In this document: positions 9,103-18,615 of the stretch, in pieces | Layout: each line of letters starts with the position of its first letter | How positions within the stretch are numbered: the first letter of the stretch is position 1 | NCBI GenBank assembly: GCA_013150955.1 | Contig: JAADJD010000017.1 | Coordinates: forward strand, 1-64,000 | Length of the DNA: 64,000 nucleotides | Reading direction: 5' to 3' | Origin: Calditrichota bacterium | GTDB lineage: Bacteria; Calditrichota; Calditrichia; RBG-13-44-9; J042 | Made by a program: the position numbers and the translations under genes | Notes under the pieces: model-generated | Told to the model about the DNA's origin: nothing | What the model saw: only the letters and a program-made list of their open reading frames with translations | Databases searched by the model: none

Positions 9103-9945
9103 TTAACCAATGAATTGCCGGGTAATGAGTTTGGCCCAGTCCCATTTTGTGAGTACCGGCCGCCGGGCCATGACGTTAAATTGCTGAGCCTCAATTTTAT
9201 CCAGAATGGCCATGCCACCGGCCAGAGTAAATTGTAATTCCCGCCGCAATCTTCCCCGAACATGCGTTAAAAGGGGTTGTCCTTTCTGATAAAAACGGCG
9301 GGTGTGTTCCACCAGATCGGCCATCATGCGTTGAAATTGCGGCGTACATTTCAAGGATCGCAGCTCTTCGTCCGTTATCCCATAAGCCGTTAACAAAGAA
9401 TTGGGAATATACACCCTGTTGGCAGGAATGTCAATTTGAACATCCTGCCAGAAGTTGGTTAACTGTAGCGCCGTGCAAATGGCATCCGCGTAAGGATAAA
9501 GATGTGTGTCCCTGTACCCAAAAAGATGCAGAATGATGCGTCCCACTGGATTGGCCGAGTAGCGGCAGTAAGTCAGCATATCCCCAAATGTGAAAAAGCG
9601 AACGCCTTCCACATCCATCAGAAAAGCAGTAAGCAAATCATCCAGCCAGGTGAGGGGTAATTGAAAGGTACGAATGGTGTCAAATAACGCCACGAAAATG
9701 GGGTGATGATTTTTCGGAAGTTGCGGATAAGCCCGCAACCAATTTCGCCATTCGATTAACGCATCCCTGTTTTTTTGAATATCGGCCAGATCGTCTGCGT
9801 GACGGGCAAAGGCGTAAACCGCAAAGATGGCCTTCCGGATGGGCGTGGGGATCAGAATGGAGGCCACCGGAAAATTTTCGTAATGCCTCAGGGTAATCTG
9901 TTTGCAGTACGCGTACGCCTGTTGAATGTCCTTGTGATTCGTCAT
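9103..9945 (-). CDS. hpnC: Hydroxysqualene synthase HpnC
   Basis: Second squalene/phytoene-synthase family protein, 280 residues, expected to convert presqualene diphosphate to hydroxysqualene. It carries HADDLAD (49-55) and FWQDVQID (165-172), the two diphosphate-binding motifs. As the first gene of hpnC-hpnD-hpnE-phzF-like, it sets the operon start near 9945. A squalene-hopene cyclase or other hopanoid gene is not in the window, so whether the squalene feeds hopanoids is unknown. A dispersed repeat lies immediately upstream. Confidence 0.87.
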   Translation of the reverse strand: MTNHKDIQQAYAYCKQITLRHYENFPVASILIPTPIRKAIFAVYAFARHADDLADIQKNRDALIEWRNWLRAYPQLPKNHHPIFVALFDTIRTFQLPLTWLDDLLTAFLMDVEGVRFFTFGDMLTYCRYSANPVGRIILHLFGYRDTHLYPYADAICTALQLTNFWQDVQIDIPANRVYIPNSLLTAYGITDEELRSLKCTPQFQRMMADLVEHTRRFYQKGQPLLTHVRGRLRRELQFTLAGGMAILDKIEAQQFNVMARRPVLTKWDWAKLITRQFIG

Positions 9946-10084
9946 ACCGTTTCATTACCTGTTTGAGGGAAATATACAGTTATGCGGGCGCAAAACCATT
10001 GAAAATTGAAATTCCATTGTTCCAAAATGGGGCATTCCATCACGAATGCCTGCGAATGGGCACCCATAACCCCCAATCATGCTC

Positions 10085-10434
10085 AAACCCAAATAATGCA
10101 TTAAACCGCCAATCACACGAATGAATCCAAAAATATCTATAAACCCAAAAAAAAGCGTTAAACCACGAATCACACGAATGAATTCGAATCATATCAACAA
10201 AATAGCGAATTTTTCCCGGGAAACATTTTCATCCACATAGAATCAAGTGCATTTTGTTATTTTTATTGGTGTTAATTCGTGTAATTCGCGTAATTCGTGG
10301 TTCTAATGCATAATCTGGGATAAAATCACGAATAAACCCTGGAACACATTTTCATCCAGACAAAATCCAATGTATTTTATTGGTTTTATTTGTGTTAATT
10401 CGTGTCATCCGTAGGCTATTGCATAATCTGGGAT
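10085..10434 (-). repeat. Composite dispersed element, inverted, with duplicated right arm
   Basis: Three pieces of the element in reverse orientation: a right arm alone (10086-10141, AACCCAAATAATGCATTAAACCG...), a full unit (about 10142-10322, ending TAATCTGGGAT), and a second unit lacking its right arm (about 10328-10434, starting GAATAAACCCTGGAAC and ending TAATCTGGGATAAAA). It fills the 530-bp gap between hpnC and the downstream glycosyltransferase. The rest of the gap (9946-10084 and 10435-10474) shows nothing else. Confidence 0.85.
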
Positions 10435-10474
10435 AAAATTTTGCATTGGACGATTGCCAATGCTTAATCCGGGA

Positions 10475-11539
10475 TTATTGAGCTTTTTCTTCGGCAGAGA
10501 GGGATTGGAAACGTCGATGGAGCGCGTCTCCGATTACCAATTCCGGAAGTTTTTCCAGGCAATTGCCATGGGGACAACGGGACGGATTACAGGTTTTGCA
10601 GGGGGGAATATCCGGCATAATGGCCCATTCCAGTTGATGGTAGGGGCCCCACCGTCGGGGAGAACAGGGGATTGCCGGGCAATAAAATGCCAGTACCGGC
10701 ACCTGAAAGGCATTGGCGATGTGTAGTGGGCCGGTACTGGAAGAAATAAACAACCGGGCACCAGCAATAAAGGCGATGAGTTCTTCCAGGGACAGCTTCC
10801 CCGAAAGATCGTACAGCCGGCTGGTGTCCACTCCGGCAAGGATTTGATCCGCCAGGATGCGTTCCTCAAACGAACCGGTGATGAAGATGGGAAATTCTGT
10901 GTGTTCCAGCAACCAGCGAATGATGAACTGATATTGGGAAATATTCAAATTTGGTGCAGAGCCACCATTTCCCGGATGAATGATGATGTACGGGCTTTCC
11001 AGGTCCAGACGTTTTAAAAAATCGTGCCGCCACTGGATCAGGGATTCCGGCACCTGAAAACGAAAGGGGATGGTTTCGGGTAGCCGATCGACAAATTTGG
11101 TTAACAGACTCAGGTTATATTCCAGTTCATGCTTCACCCCGTACTTTCGATGCTCGTATACCTTCCAGTTTAAAAACAGGGGCGAATACCATCGAAATCC
11201 CATCCCCACACGTCGCGGGATCCCGGACTGGAACAAACACCAGGCCAGCGGAAAGGTGGGAAAAAACAGAAAGGCCGCATCAAAATGCTCGTTTTGCAAC
11301 TCCCTGGCCAGCTGAAGGTGTCCCTTCCAGCCCTTGTGTGCATTTTCTGGATCGTAGATTAGAATTTGATCCACGTCTTGATGAAATCGCAAGATCGTAG
11401 CCGTGTACGAACGGGCCAGAAAGCTGATTTTCGCTTCCGGATATTCCTGCTTTAAGATACTGGCGACCGGCGTGGTTAAAATGACATCGCCAATGCGATC
11501 GGTGCGAATCAACAAAATACGACGAAGATCAAATCTCAT
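10475..11539 (-). CDS. Glycosyltransferase family 9 (heptosyltransferase-like)
   Basis: Predicted LPS-core or surface-glycan glycosyltransferase of the GT9/ADP-heptose family, about 354 residues. The N-terminus RILLIRTDRIGDVILTTP is the family hallmark, and IIHPGNGGSAPNL and FISSSTGPLHIANA match the donor-binding half. A late cysteine cluster (CKTCNPSRCPHGNC) is common in this family. The start at 11539 overlaps the preceding stop as ATGA, so translation is probably coupled to the upstream glycosyltransferase. The sugar transferred cannot be inferred. Confidence 0.88.
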   Translation of the reverse strand: MRFDLRRILLIRTDRIGDVILTTPVASILKQEYPEAKISFLARSYTATILRFHQDVDQILIYDPENAHKGWKGHLQLARELQNEHFDAAFLFFPTFPLAWCLFQSGIPRRVGMGFRWYSPLFLNWKVYEHRKYGVKHELEYNLSLLTKFVDRLPETIPFRFQVPESLIQWRHDFLKRLDLESPYIIIHPGNGGSAPNLNISQYQFIIRWLLEHTEFPIFITGSFEERILADQILAGVDTSRLYDLSGKLSLEELIAFIAGARLFISSSTGPLHIANAFQVPVLAFYCPAIPCSPRRWGPYHQLEWAIMPDIPPCKTCNPSRCPHGNCLEKLPELVIGDALHRRFQSLSAEEKAQ

Positions 11540-12306
11540 ACGGCGTCCCTGTTCTTGTACAATTCCCACAGTTTCAGGTAACGAACGATCACGTTCATGG
11601 CATCGAACGTGCAGGCAAAAAATCCTGGTAGCCCATCTCGAAAGCCCATTTTAATAAAATATCGACGGAAGAAACGGCCGAAAGGTATCCAGAACAGGTA
11701 ACGTAAATTGTTCCATGCGGTGATGCGTACCCCTTGCTGCAACAGATAATGGGCCTCGAACCGGGTGTAAAAATCAAATTTTTTGAAATATTGGGAAATG
11801 GTTTGATAAGGATAGTGAAGCATATCCTGCTGGAGATGACCAATGCGTCCACGAACCACCAGTTTTTCGTGCACGTGTTGTTGGGGAAAATAAGCGTGGC
11901 CTTTGCGAAAGAGCCGGAGCTGCACATCGGGGTACTGGCTACCGTATCGAAGCCAGCGGCCAAAATAATGGTTGCGGCGGTTCACCTGAAAGGCCACGTA
12001 TCGGCCCGGTTGTTGAATCACCTCCCGGATTTCCTCCGCCAGCGCGGGTGGAATGCGCTCATCCGGATCCAGATAAAATATCCAATCGCCCGTTGCCTGT
12101 TTCACCGCAAACGCTTTATTCACATTCAGGTTTGGATTGTTTGGTCGCTGAAAACAGCGGCATCCCGCACGACGAGCAATTTCCAGGGAATCATCCGCAC
12201 TTTCACAATCCACGTATACAATCTCATCGGCCCAATTTAGCTGGGGCAAAAGTTCTTTCAGGTGACTGGATTCGTTATGCCCGATGATAGTGATCGAGAG
12301 TTTCAT
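11536..12306 (-). CDS. Family 2 glycosyltransferase (WaaE/KdtX-like)
   Basis: GT-A fold glycosyltransferase of about 256 residues resembling LPS-core beta-glucosyltransferases. It starts with KLSITIIGHNESSHL and has the nucleotide/metal-binding FYLDPDERI (D80-x-D82) and a conserved KxHAYFPQQHVHEKL region. A C-terminal hydrophobic/aromatic stretch suggests membrane association. The ATG at 12306 fits the family N-terminus; a TTG at 12315 sits better behind AAGGA and would add three residues. It lies between two other glycosyltransferase genes with tiny gaps, forming a three-gene surface-polysaccharide operon. Confidence 0.86.
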   Translation of the reverse strand: MKLSITIIGHNESSHLKELLPQLNWADEIVYVDCESADDSLEIARRAGCRCFQRPNNPNLNVNKAFAVKQATGDWIFYLDPDERIPPALAEEIREVIQQPGRYVAFQVNRRNHYFGRWLRYGSQYPDVQLRLFRKGHAYFPQQHVHEKLVVRGRIGHLQQDMLHYPYQTISQYFKKFDFYTRFEAHYLLQQGVRITAWNNLRYLFWIPFGRFFRRYFIKMGFRDGLPGFFACTFDAMNVIVRYLKLWELYKNRDAV

Positions 12307-12318
12307 CCGACTCAAATA

Positions 12319-13263
12319 TTAAACATCCTTTAACAATACGTAATTCTTGAACCCTCCAATGGGTCGTTTAAAAACTTTCTGTTCAAAGAAGGTGATGATT
12401 CGGTATTTCCATCGCTCGTGTTTGTGTAGGGGACGCGATTTGTCCGGTTTCCCCTCGTATTGAAGCTTCTCTTTCCAATCCATTTTTTGAATGCGTTCCT
12501 GCATCACGGCTGGATGGGTTCCCTTAAAGCGGGGCAACAGATTGAGTGGGCCGTAGTCAAATTCACGGGGTTGATTCCTGTAGAAATCATTGGCCTGTTT
12601 CTTGCCCCAGTGCAGAATGCTTAATGCCCGGGATTTTTGCTGCATCAGATGCGGCGGCCGCACCCAGCCGTAGTGGTAAATTTCTGCGTCGACCAGTGCC
12701 ACCCGCAATTTGCGATGTCCCTTCTTCTGTCGGGGATGTTCATAATATTCAAAATAGCGAAAAGACTGGGCACTTTGCCAGGAATGAATGTGCGGATCGT
12801 TTCGGATGATCCGGATCTCGTATGGATACCAGCCATGGCTGATTTGATAGTGGTCGTAATCTCCCCAGAAGTGTTTGTACCGGAAGAGTAGCCCTTCCAC
12901 CCGATCATCGTGTAAGAGTTCCCGACAGCGTTGCTGAATGATGGGAAGATATTTTTCATGAACCACTTCGTCTGCCTGAAGGTAAAATAGCCAGTCGCCA
13001 CTGCAGGCCTCTTTGGCAATATCGGTTTGAATGGCATTGATGATGCCCTTCTTGAAGTAACTTTCATCCCATTCCGTATCGATAATTTTGATTTTCGGAT
13101 CCCCAATGGCAGCGATGGCTTCCCGGGTGCGATCGTCCGGATCGCCTTTCCCCACAGCGATGACAAATTCGTCCACAATGGGAAGAATGGATTGGATGGA
13201 TTCAACCACCGGATAGTACAGCTTCAGGCCATTGCGAACAAAACTAAAGCCACTAATCTTCAC
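12319..13263 (-). CDS. Glycosyltransferase family 2-like protein
   Basis: A 314-residue predicted glycosyltransferase, first in the three-gene surface-glycan operon. The N-terminal domain begins ISGFSFVRNGLKLYYPVVESI, followed by VDEFVIAVGKGDPDDRT and GDWLFYLQADEVVHE. The usual DxD is replaced by QADE, which is common in this subfamily. The C-terminal part is rich in Tyr, His and Trp and has no clear membrane helix. Its product and acceptor cannot be told. The gene ends a few bases before the next start. Confidence 0.84.
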   Translation of the reverse strand: MKISGFSFVRNGLKLYYPVVESIQSILPIVDEFVIAVGKGDPDDRTREAIAAIGDPKIKIIDTEWDESYFKKGIINAIQTDIAKEACSGDWLFYLQADEVVHEKYLPIIQQRCRELLHDDRVEGLLFRYKHFWGDYDHYQISHGWYPYEIRIIRNDPHIHSWQSAQSFRYFEYYEHPRQKKGHRKLRVALVDAEIYHYGWVRPPHLMQQKSRALSILHWGKKQANDFYRNQPREFDYGPLNLLPRFKGTHPAVMQERIQKMDWKEKLQYEGKPDKSRPLHKHERWKYRIITFFEQKVFKRPIGGFKNYVLLKDV

Positions 13264-13364
13264 CCAGCATATCCTTTATTTAATTAATAATCGCATTTCT
13301 GTTACCCAATTGAAAAATATACAAACAATGAACTGGCGTTAAAATGGGTTTTTAAAATCCCGGA

Positions 13365-13562
13365 TTATTTTAATGTCAGATAATGATCCCTTTCTGCAGG
13401 TGTTTCCTGCCAGCGCAAAATGATTCCGCAGTGGTCACAGCGCCAGAGGGGAGGCTGGCCACAACACCCCGGGATTAGCCGCATTTCGGCCTGGCAACGA
13501 GGACATTGTTGGGAAAAAGGGGAGGGGTTCTGATTGCGTTCGGTTTTCGTAATTGGTTTCAT
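13365..13562 (-). CDS. Small zinc-ribbon protein
   Basis: A 65-residue predicted protein with two CxxC knuckles (CPRC and CDHC) spaced as in a zinc ribbon, plus a CC pair between them. The start at 13562 has GGAAAAGG just upstream; a longer frame reaches 13622. No partner or function is evident. It lies between the glycosyltransferase operon and the DJ-1/PfpI gene, on the same strand. Confidence 0.5.
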   Translation of the reverse strand: MKPITKTERNQNPSPFSQQCPRCQAEMRLIPGCCGQPPLWRCDHCGIILRWQETPAERDHYLTLK

Positions 13563-13676
13563 ACCTTTTCCGTTCTTCAATTTGGATGCCAAAATGGCTT
13601 TCAGGTTACCAGGGACAGGCAAAGGGAGGGAGCAGCTGTTTGTGCCTGAATTCCCACCTGCCTGTTCCCCTGGCGA

Positions 13677-14198
13677 TCATTTCCGGGCCAGATAATCAAT
13701 GATAGCACGCCCGAAATATGGCAGATCATGCGGATGGCGGCTGGATATCAAATTCCCATCCACCACAACGGGTTCATCCACATACTGCGCACCCGCGTTG
13801 ATGAGGTCATCTTTAATGGCAAAAAAACAGGTCATTTTCTTACCCGCAACAATTTCCGCGGATATGAGAACCCATGGCCCATGACAGATAGTGGCAATTA
13901 ACGCGCCCTTCTGGTGTTGATCCCGAACAAACCGAATCATTTCCGTATAACGGCGCAGGTGATCTGGAGCATACCCGCCGGGAATGATCAACCCGTCCCA
14001 TTCCTGCAATTCTGCGTCATAGACGGTTAAATCCGCTTTTGCCGGATATCCATGTTTACTGGGATATGTTGTGGTTTCCATCCCAATGAGTTTAACTTCG
14101 GCACCTTCCTCCTCGAGTCGGATCTTTGGGTACCACAGTTCCAGATCTTCATACAGTTTTTCGACCAGGATCCCAACCCGTTTGCCGTTTAATTTCAT
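13677..14198 (-). CDS. DJ-1/PfpI family protein
   Basis: A 173-residue class-I glutamine-amidotransferase-like protein of the PfpI branch, described in the literature as intracellular proteases, chaperones or deglycases. The nucleophile elbow ATICHGPWVL (Cys about 110) and the preceding DGLIIPGGYAPDHLR are intact. The conserved early acidic residue lies in EDLELWYP. A GGAGGG site precedes the ATG. No signal peptide is visible. It is likely a stress or housekeeping protein; the exact activity is not decidable. Confidence 0.9.
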   Translation of the reverse strand: MKLNGKRVGILVEKLYEDLELWYPKIRLEEEGAEVKLIGMETTTYPSKHGYPAKADLTVYDAELQEWDGLIIPGGYAPDHLRRYTEMIRFVRDQHQKGALIATICHGPWVLISAEIVAGKKMTCFFAIKDDLINAGAQYVDEPVVVDGNLISSRHPHDLPYFGRAIIDYLARK

Positions 14199-14332
14199 GG
14201 CCCTTTCCCTCCATTTTACTTTATTTTTCTAACGCTGTAAGGGATGAGGAGGTTTGAATGCAAATGGGGATTTGCCCCCATCAACAGGAATGCATGTAAA
14301 TGATACTCTGATTTTAACATACGATTGAAGAG

Positions 14333-14818
14333 TTAAAAGCGCGTTTTATTTTTTTTCGAAAGAATTTGAGCATTTTTCAACCCGCAAATTCGAGGGGATG
14401 CTTTATTTTTTTCACAATAAAATATATAACCGCCCACAATCACTACTCGATTCAGAGGCATAAATTGGAATGGCTCCCCAATATATAGACCTTTTGTGGG
14501 TAAACCGGTGTGATCGAGATCCACCAGATAACATCCACTTCCGGGACCTGTGTAATCCGCTTTCACCTTTAAATCGACGCAAATAATTATGCCTTTGACT
14601 TTAACATAAGTTCCTTCGGGGTAACGTTTTTGTTTGACTTCGCTAACGGTAAACGCTGCAGTGGTATCTACGGAGTTGGCTTGTTGCGTTATCCGCGGGG
14701 CGGGGCTTCTGCATGAAACCAGCCATAATATTCCCCACAAGGCCCAGATCAGCCAGCGGTCGCTCAAATTCCAGAACCATCGGCCAGTTTTATTTCTGCT
14801 TTGCTTAAAAAATGACAT
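14333..14818 (-). CDS. Putative lipoprotein, unknown function
   Basis: A 161-residue protein with a basic N-terminus, a hydrophobic segment (about 22-36) and a lipobox-like LVSC, so it is probably a lipoprotein. The mature part contains EGTYVKVKGIIICVDLKVKADYTGPGSG and VVIVGGYIFYC and may form a small beta-rich domain (OB-fold-like by impression only). The ribosome site AAAGGAG is about 15 bp from the ATG, longer than usual. No family recognised. It is downstream of the large secreted protein, on the same strand, and may be co-transcribed with it. Confidence 0.65.
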   Translation of the reverse strand: MSFFKQSRNKTGRWFWNLSDRWLIWALWGILWLVSCRSPAPRITQQANSVDTTAAFTVSEVKQKRYPEGTYVKVKGIIICVDLKVKADYTGPGSGCYLVDLDHTGLPTKGLYIGEPFQFMPLNRVVIVGGYIFYCEKNKASPRICGLKNAQILSKKNKTRF

Positions 14819-14908
14819 CCGTAATTGATTTTACTCCTTTTTTTCGCTGACTGAAAAAATTAACAGGCCCGCTGATACCCCACGAATACCAACGGGCTGT
14901 ATTTCGCG

Positions 14909-17905
14909 TTATCGGATTATCGCCATTCGTCGGGTATATGTAACTGAACCTGCCTTGAGCTGATAAAAATATATCCCGGATGATAAATTACTCCCATCAA
15001 ATGATATCTTGTGAAGTCCTGGCGATAGCGACGCATCTACCAGCGTTTTCACTCTCCGACCCAACAAATCGTAAATCGTTAACGTAACGTGACTCCTCCG
15101 GGGAACGAAAAAGGGAATCACCGTTACGGGATTGAATGGATTCGGATAATTCGGATACAACCGATAGGTGGATGCGAGTGGCTTTTCTGTTTCAGTCTGA
15201 TTAATCGATGTGAGCTGATCTTTCACATGGATCAGGAATATCCCGTCCTCATTGTCCTGTTTAGCGGCGATCACAAAATTTCCATTTACCAGGGTCATTT
15301 TTTTAAAATTTCCAGAAGGAATGTCCAATTGGTTGTACATTATGGATCGAGAGAAAGTGTTGCCGGTATCCCATTCGTAATAATAAAATTGCATGTCTGT
15401 CCAGAGTCGCAAAACCCATCCTACACCCTGGTGATCCATGACAATCTTGCCATACGGGCGGTATCCTTGCTGCAGCACGGCGATTCGTTGAAGGGTTTGG
15501 GTATCTGCATTCCAGAGAAATATTTCGGTGGTATCGCCCTCTGATGTTCCCCTCCAGTATTCTCGCACCCAGGCCACCCGGCGATTTTTGGTAATAAAAT
15601 GGGTCAGTTTTATTTCACGGGTCTCGCTGGTGTCCAGATAATCCAGTATCCAGAATTTATCATTCTTGGTATCGTATGCTTTTAAGTAAAACGGGCCGCC
15701 GGTTCCCGGCCAGCCGTCATTTTCCTTCCAGACAATTAGGCTGTCACGGAACTGCATTGACAGGGGCGTTTCATCGCTGTATTTTTCCAGGAGCAAACGG
15801 GAATTTCCATTGCGTACATGAAACAGACGGGTAATCGACGAATCGTGCCTGGAATAACAAATGGCAGCATCGTTTCCATCGGCAACGATGCTGCGACCTT
15901 CATAATAATTTGGAATTATTGTTCTCACTGTTTTGTATTGGGTATGTACCTGATAAAATCCATTTTCCTGATTATCGGAACCAGGGGCTTTATATCCCCC
16001 AAAAACCCAGAAATAATCATTATCGGTATCGCTGTACTCGACGGAAAAACGTGGTTCATCTTTATTGTCAGAGAAGAGTCCTTCAGTCAATGGGTAGAAG
16101 CTACCAGATCGCATCACATATGTTGAATAGTTCCTGTCATCTATAATGATCATATTTCCACTCTGATATCCCAGTTTGACCGTAATGGAGTTTTTCCATA
16201 TGTGCACAATGTGTTCACCATTTCGTAAATCGATACGATTTGAATAAGAATAGTATTTTCCGTTAAGTTCTTTTAATACTGCCAGTCCGATAAATCGATC
16301 CTGTGCATCTAAAATATTCCACCCCCAAAGCTGACCGTCCAGAATTCGCGTAAAACTACCGCTGCCCAGATATTCTACACGTAATTTGTAGCGATTTTGA
16401 TAGCTGTTTGTATCTGGATTGGATACGATGACCACAATTTGATCCAGGCCGGCTGTGAATTCCACCCAGGTACTGGAATATTCCGGATAGAACTGATCCA
16501 CCTGAACGGTATTATCACTGATGGTTACCACCTGAACCCGAAACCGGTTGTCGCTGCGAGTGGGTTCAAAATATATGCGAATTTTATCTGTGCCGGTTAC
16601 GGGTGGATTCAAAGGGGCTATCCGGATGTAGTCATTGGCATAACGCTGCAATTTTCCCTGTATTTCCTGATTGTTCCATATATTTCCCACAGTTGCGATG
16701 TCGGGATAATTTTGTCCCTCTTCATATTGATAAGGGGGAATGGTTCGTACCCAATTGGTCACTGCAAATTCCTGAAACACATCTTCGAACGTTGTCCCCA
16801 GGCGTGACAGTTCATCTTTAATGATCTGGATACTGTAATCATCCATTTTTGAATCGTACTGCAGGGATCGTTCCCAGATCTGGCGAATCAGAGCACGTCC
16901 GCCCACATGTTCCGAAAGGTAGCGGAAATATATCCAGCTACCATACCAGTGTCCTCCTTTCTCATATTGATTGGCGTCGAGCGGAACTCCGGGATATCCA
17001 AACCAGGAAATCAGATATTGGTAATTGTCGTTGATGTTATCATAAATTTCATCTTCCACCCAGGTGGCGGTGGCTTCTTTCAACCAGGCTTTCTCGTATA
17101 CGTCGTAACCAAATTGAATGGAGTGGAATAATTCGTGGGCAATGGTTACCTTCAAATTGCGCTCATCTCCACCAGAAAATCCCTGGTAATTATTCCGGAG
17201 TGCCATGTAACTAATCCCGGAATTTTTTTCATTTTCGGGGGTTGAAGGATTATCGTGAATAATGGAATCGAGAGCAACATAGCCATAGATCCCGGATTCC
17301 AGATTCATGATGTAGACATCATATAAACTATCTCCACCTGCAGTTCCATCAAATGGCGGCATATTGTATCCCAGGGTATCGTTAAAAAACGTCCACACAT
17401 ATTCCAGAATGTCCATGACCATGTCGATGTAATCCGGAGTGCCATTCCCATCCCAATCTCTGGAAGACACTGCATTGCTGTCCCCGAAAGCAGTTGTATA
17501 GTGAATTCGGAAATGTGCTGTGGTTCGGAAGGAATCCAATCCGGTAGGACGGGATAAAATACCATTGGGGAGAAATCCAATTTGCTGGAGTGTTGTTCGG
17601 ACATCTGACGAATAATGGCGCCAGTCGGTGTAAATTTCCTCCAGTACCCATGTTGCACAGCGCTGCGATTCCTGGCTGCGTAGGTTAGAGGGAAGAGCAG
17701 CGGGATTTTTTAGTGCATAGCCCAGATATAGTCCTTTGGTGTCAAAATTGATTTCTTCATTACGGTACATTTGCAGAATTTTCTCAAAGCTGGAGGACTG
17801 TTCAGATCGGGCTTTGGCGGGTGATTTGCCCAGCAAACCTGCCAGAATCCAGAACAAACCCAAAAGAAAAATGGATCCCCATCCACGGTAGACTGCACAT
17901 TTCAT
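14909..17905 (-). CDS. Large secreted putative metalloprotease with C-terminal sorting domain
   Basis: About 998 residues: signal peptide, then a domain with HYTTAFGDSNAV, PDYIDMVMDILEYVW and DSLYDVYIMN that resembles the MXAN_6640-type putative metalloproteases. The zinc motif is AHELFHSIQF (HExxH), followed by KEATATWVEDE, which could supply a third ligand. The middle is beta-rich and may be a propeller (not verified). The C-terminus (YRLYPNYPNPFNPVTVIPF... to SSGIYFYQLKAG) is the sorting domain used by type IX-like secretion in the FCB group. The start at 17905 has AAGGAG at proper spacing; an upstream in-frame start at 17950 would displace the signal peptide. Protease activity is inferred. 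Confidence 0.82.
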   Translation of the reverse strand: MKCAVYRGWGSIFLLGLFWILAGLLGKSPAKARSEQSSSFEKILQMYRNEEINFDTKGLYLGYALKNPAALPSNLRSQESQRCATWVLEEIYTDWRHYSSDVRTTLQQIGFLPNGILSRPTGLDSFRTTAHFRIHYTTAFGDSNAVSSRDWDGNGTPDYIDMVMDILEYVWTFFNDTLGYNMPPFDGTAGGDSLYDVYIMNLESGIYGYVALDSIIHDNPSTPENEKNSGISYMALRNNYQGFSGGDERNLKVTIAHELFHSIQFGYDVYEKAWLKEATATWVEDEIYDNINDNYQYLISWFGYPGVPLDANQYEKGGHWYGSWIYFRYLSEHVGGRALIRQIWERSLQYDSKMDDYSIQIIKDELSRLGTTFEDVFQEFAVTNWVRTIPPYQYEEGQNYPDIATVGNIWNNQEIQGKLQRYANDYIRIAPLNPPVTGTDKIRIYFEPTRSDNRFRVQVVTISDNTVQVDQFYPEYSSTWVEFTAGLDQIVVIVSNPDTNSYQNRYKLRVEYLGSGSFTRILDGQLWGWNILDAQDRFIGLAVLKELNGKYYSYSNRIDLRNGEHIVHIWKNSITVKLGYQSGNMIIIDDRNYSTYVMRSGSFYPLTEGLFSDNKDEPRFSVEYSDTDNDYFWVFGGYKAPGSDNQENGFYQVHTQYKTVRTIIPNYYEGRSIVADGNDAAICYSRHDSSITRLFHVRNGNSRLLLEKYSDETPLSMQFRDSLIVWKENDGWPGTGGPFYLKAYDTKNDKFWILDYLDTSETREIKLTHFITKNRRVAWVREYWRGTSEGDTTEIFLWNADTQTLQRIAVLQQGYRPYGKIVMDHQGVGWVLRLWTDMQFYYYEWDTGNTFSRSIMYNQLDIPSGNFKKMTLVNGNFVIAAKQDNEDGIFLIHVKDQLTSINQTETEKPLASTYRLYPNYPNPFNPVTVIPFFVPRRSHVTLTIYDLLGRRVKTLVDASLSPGLHKISFDGSNLSSGIYFYQLKAGSVTYTRRMAIIR

Positions 17906-18058
17906 TGCCCTCTTCTCCTTTTTATTAAATGTTATTTTATGGCTATTCATTCGACATTTTGGTTGAGAGCCTTAATAAATTTCGAATATGAAATTTTTAG
18001 GTGGACAATCAGTCTGAGAAAGGCATGTCAGGAATGGAGCCCGTTTCTTATTTTGTTA

Positions 18059-18227
18059 AACCAAAATTGTGCATTAACCTACGAATTTCACGAATTAACG
18101 CGAACAAAATAAAAAAATCCGTTTGATTATTTTTAGATGAAAAATGTGTTCAGGGATTTATTTGCGATTTTGTTGATATTTTCAGGATTCATTCGTGTGA
18201 GTCCGGTTCAATGTATTATTCGGGTTT
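18059..18227 (+). repeat. Dispersed MITE-like element
   Basis: A complete but diverged unit: left arm AACCAAAATTGTGCATTAACCTACGA (in parts), middle blocks AGATGAAAAATGTGTTCAGGG and ATTTGCGATTTTGTTGATAT, and right arm ATTCGTGTGAGTCCGG...TTCGGGTTTA. It lies in the divergent region between the secreted protease and yicC. Confidence 0.75.
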
Positions 18228-18273
18228 ATCCTGTTGTTCGGACCGGTACCACTTTATGCGTGAAGATTTTGTT

Positions 18274-18443
18274 AATCCCAGATTAAGCAATAGCCTACGA
18301 ATGACACGAATTAACACAAATAAAACCAATAAAATACATTGGATTTTGTCTGGATGAAAATGTGTTCCAGGGTTTATTCGCGATTTTGTAGATATTTTTA
18401 GAATTCATTCGCGTGATTCGTGGTTTAACGCTTTATTTGGATT
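18274..18443 (+). repeat. Dispersed MITE-like element, near-complete reference copy
   Basis: One of the best-preserved copies, 170 bp. The left arm is AATCCCAGATTAAGCAATAG followed by CCTACGAATGACACGAATT; the middle carries CCAATAAAATACATTGG (a short palindrome) and GGATGAAAATGTGTTCCAGG; the right arm is CATTCGCGTGATTCGTGG ending TTATTTGGATT. Together with the preceding copy it fills most of the 710-bp divergent intergenic region. Positions 18444-18615 should hold the yicC promoter, but I cannot identify it. Confidence 0.85.
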
Positions 18444-18615
18444 AATGTGATTTTGCAGGGACGTTTTACCCCTCACAGGCATCGAATCATTATCTATTGT
18501 AAAGTATATGGTCTGTAATATAAGAATTTTACCGCTAACTGGCACCACTTTCCAATCCGTTTTGCGTTCCGCCGTTTTATCATTAAATTTGAAAAAATAA
18601 ATCAAAGGATTGATG

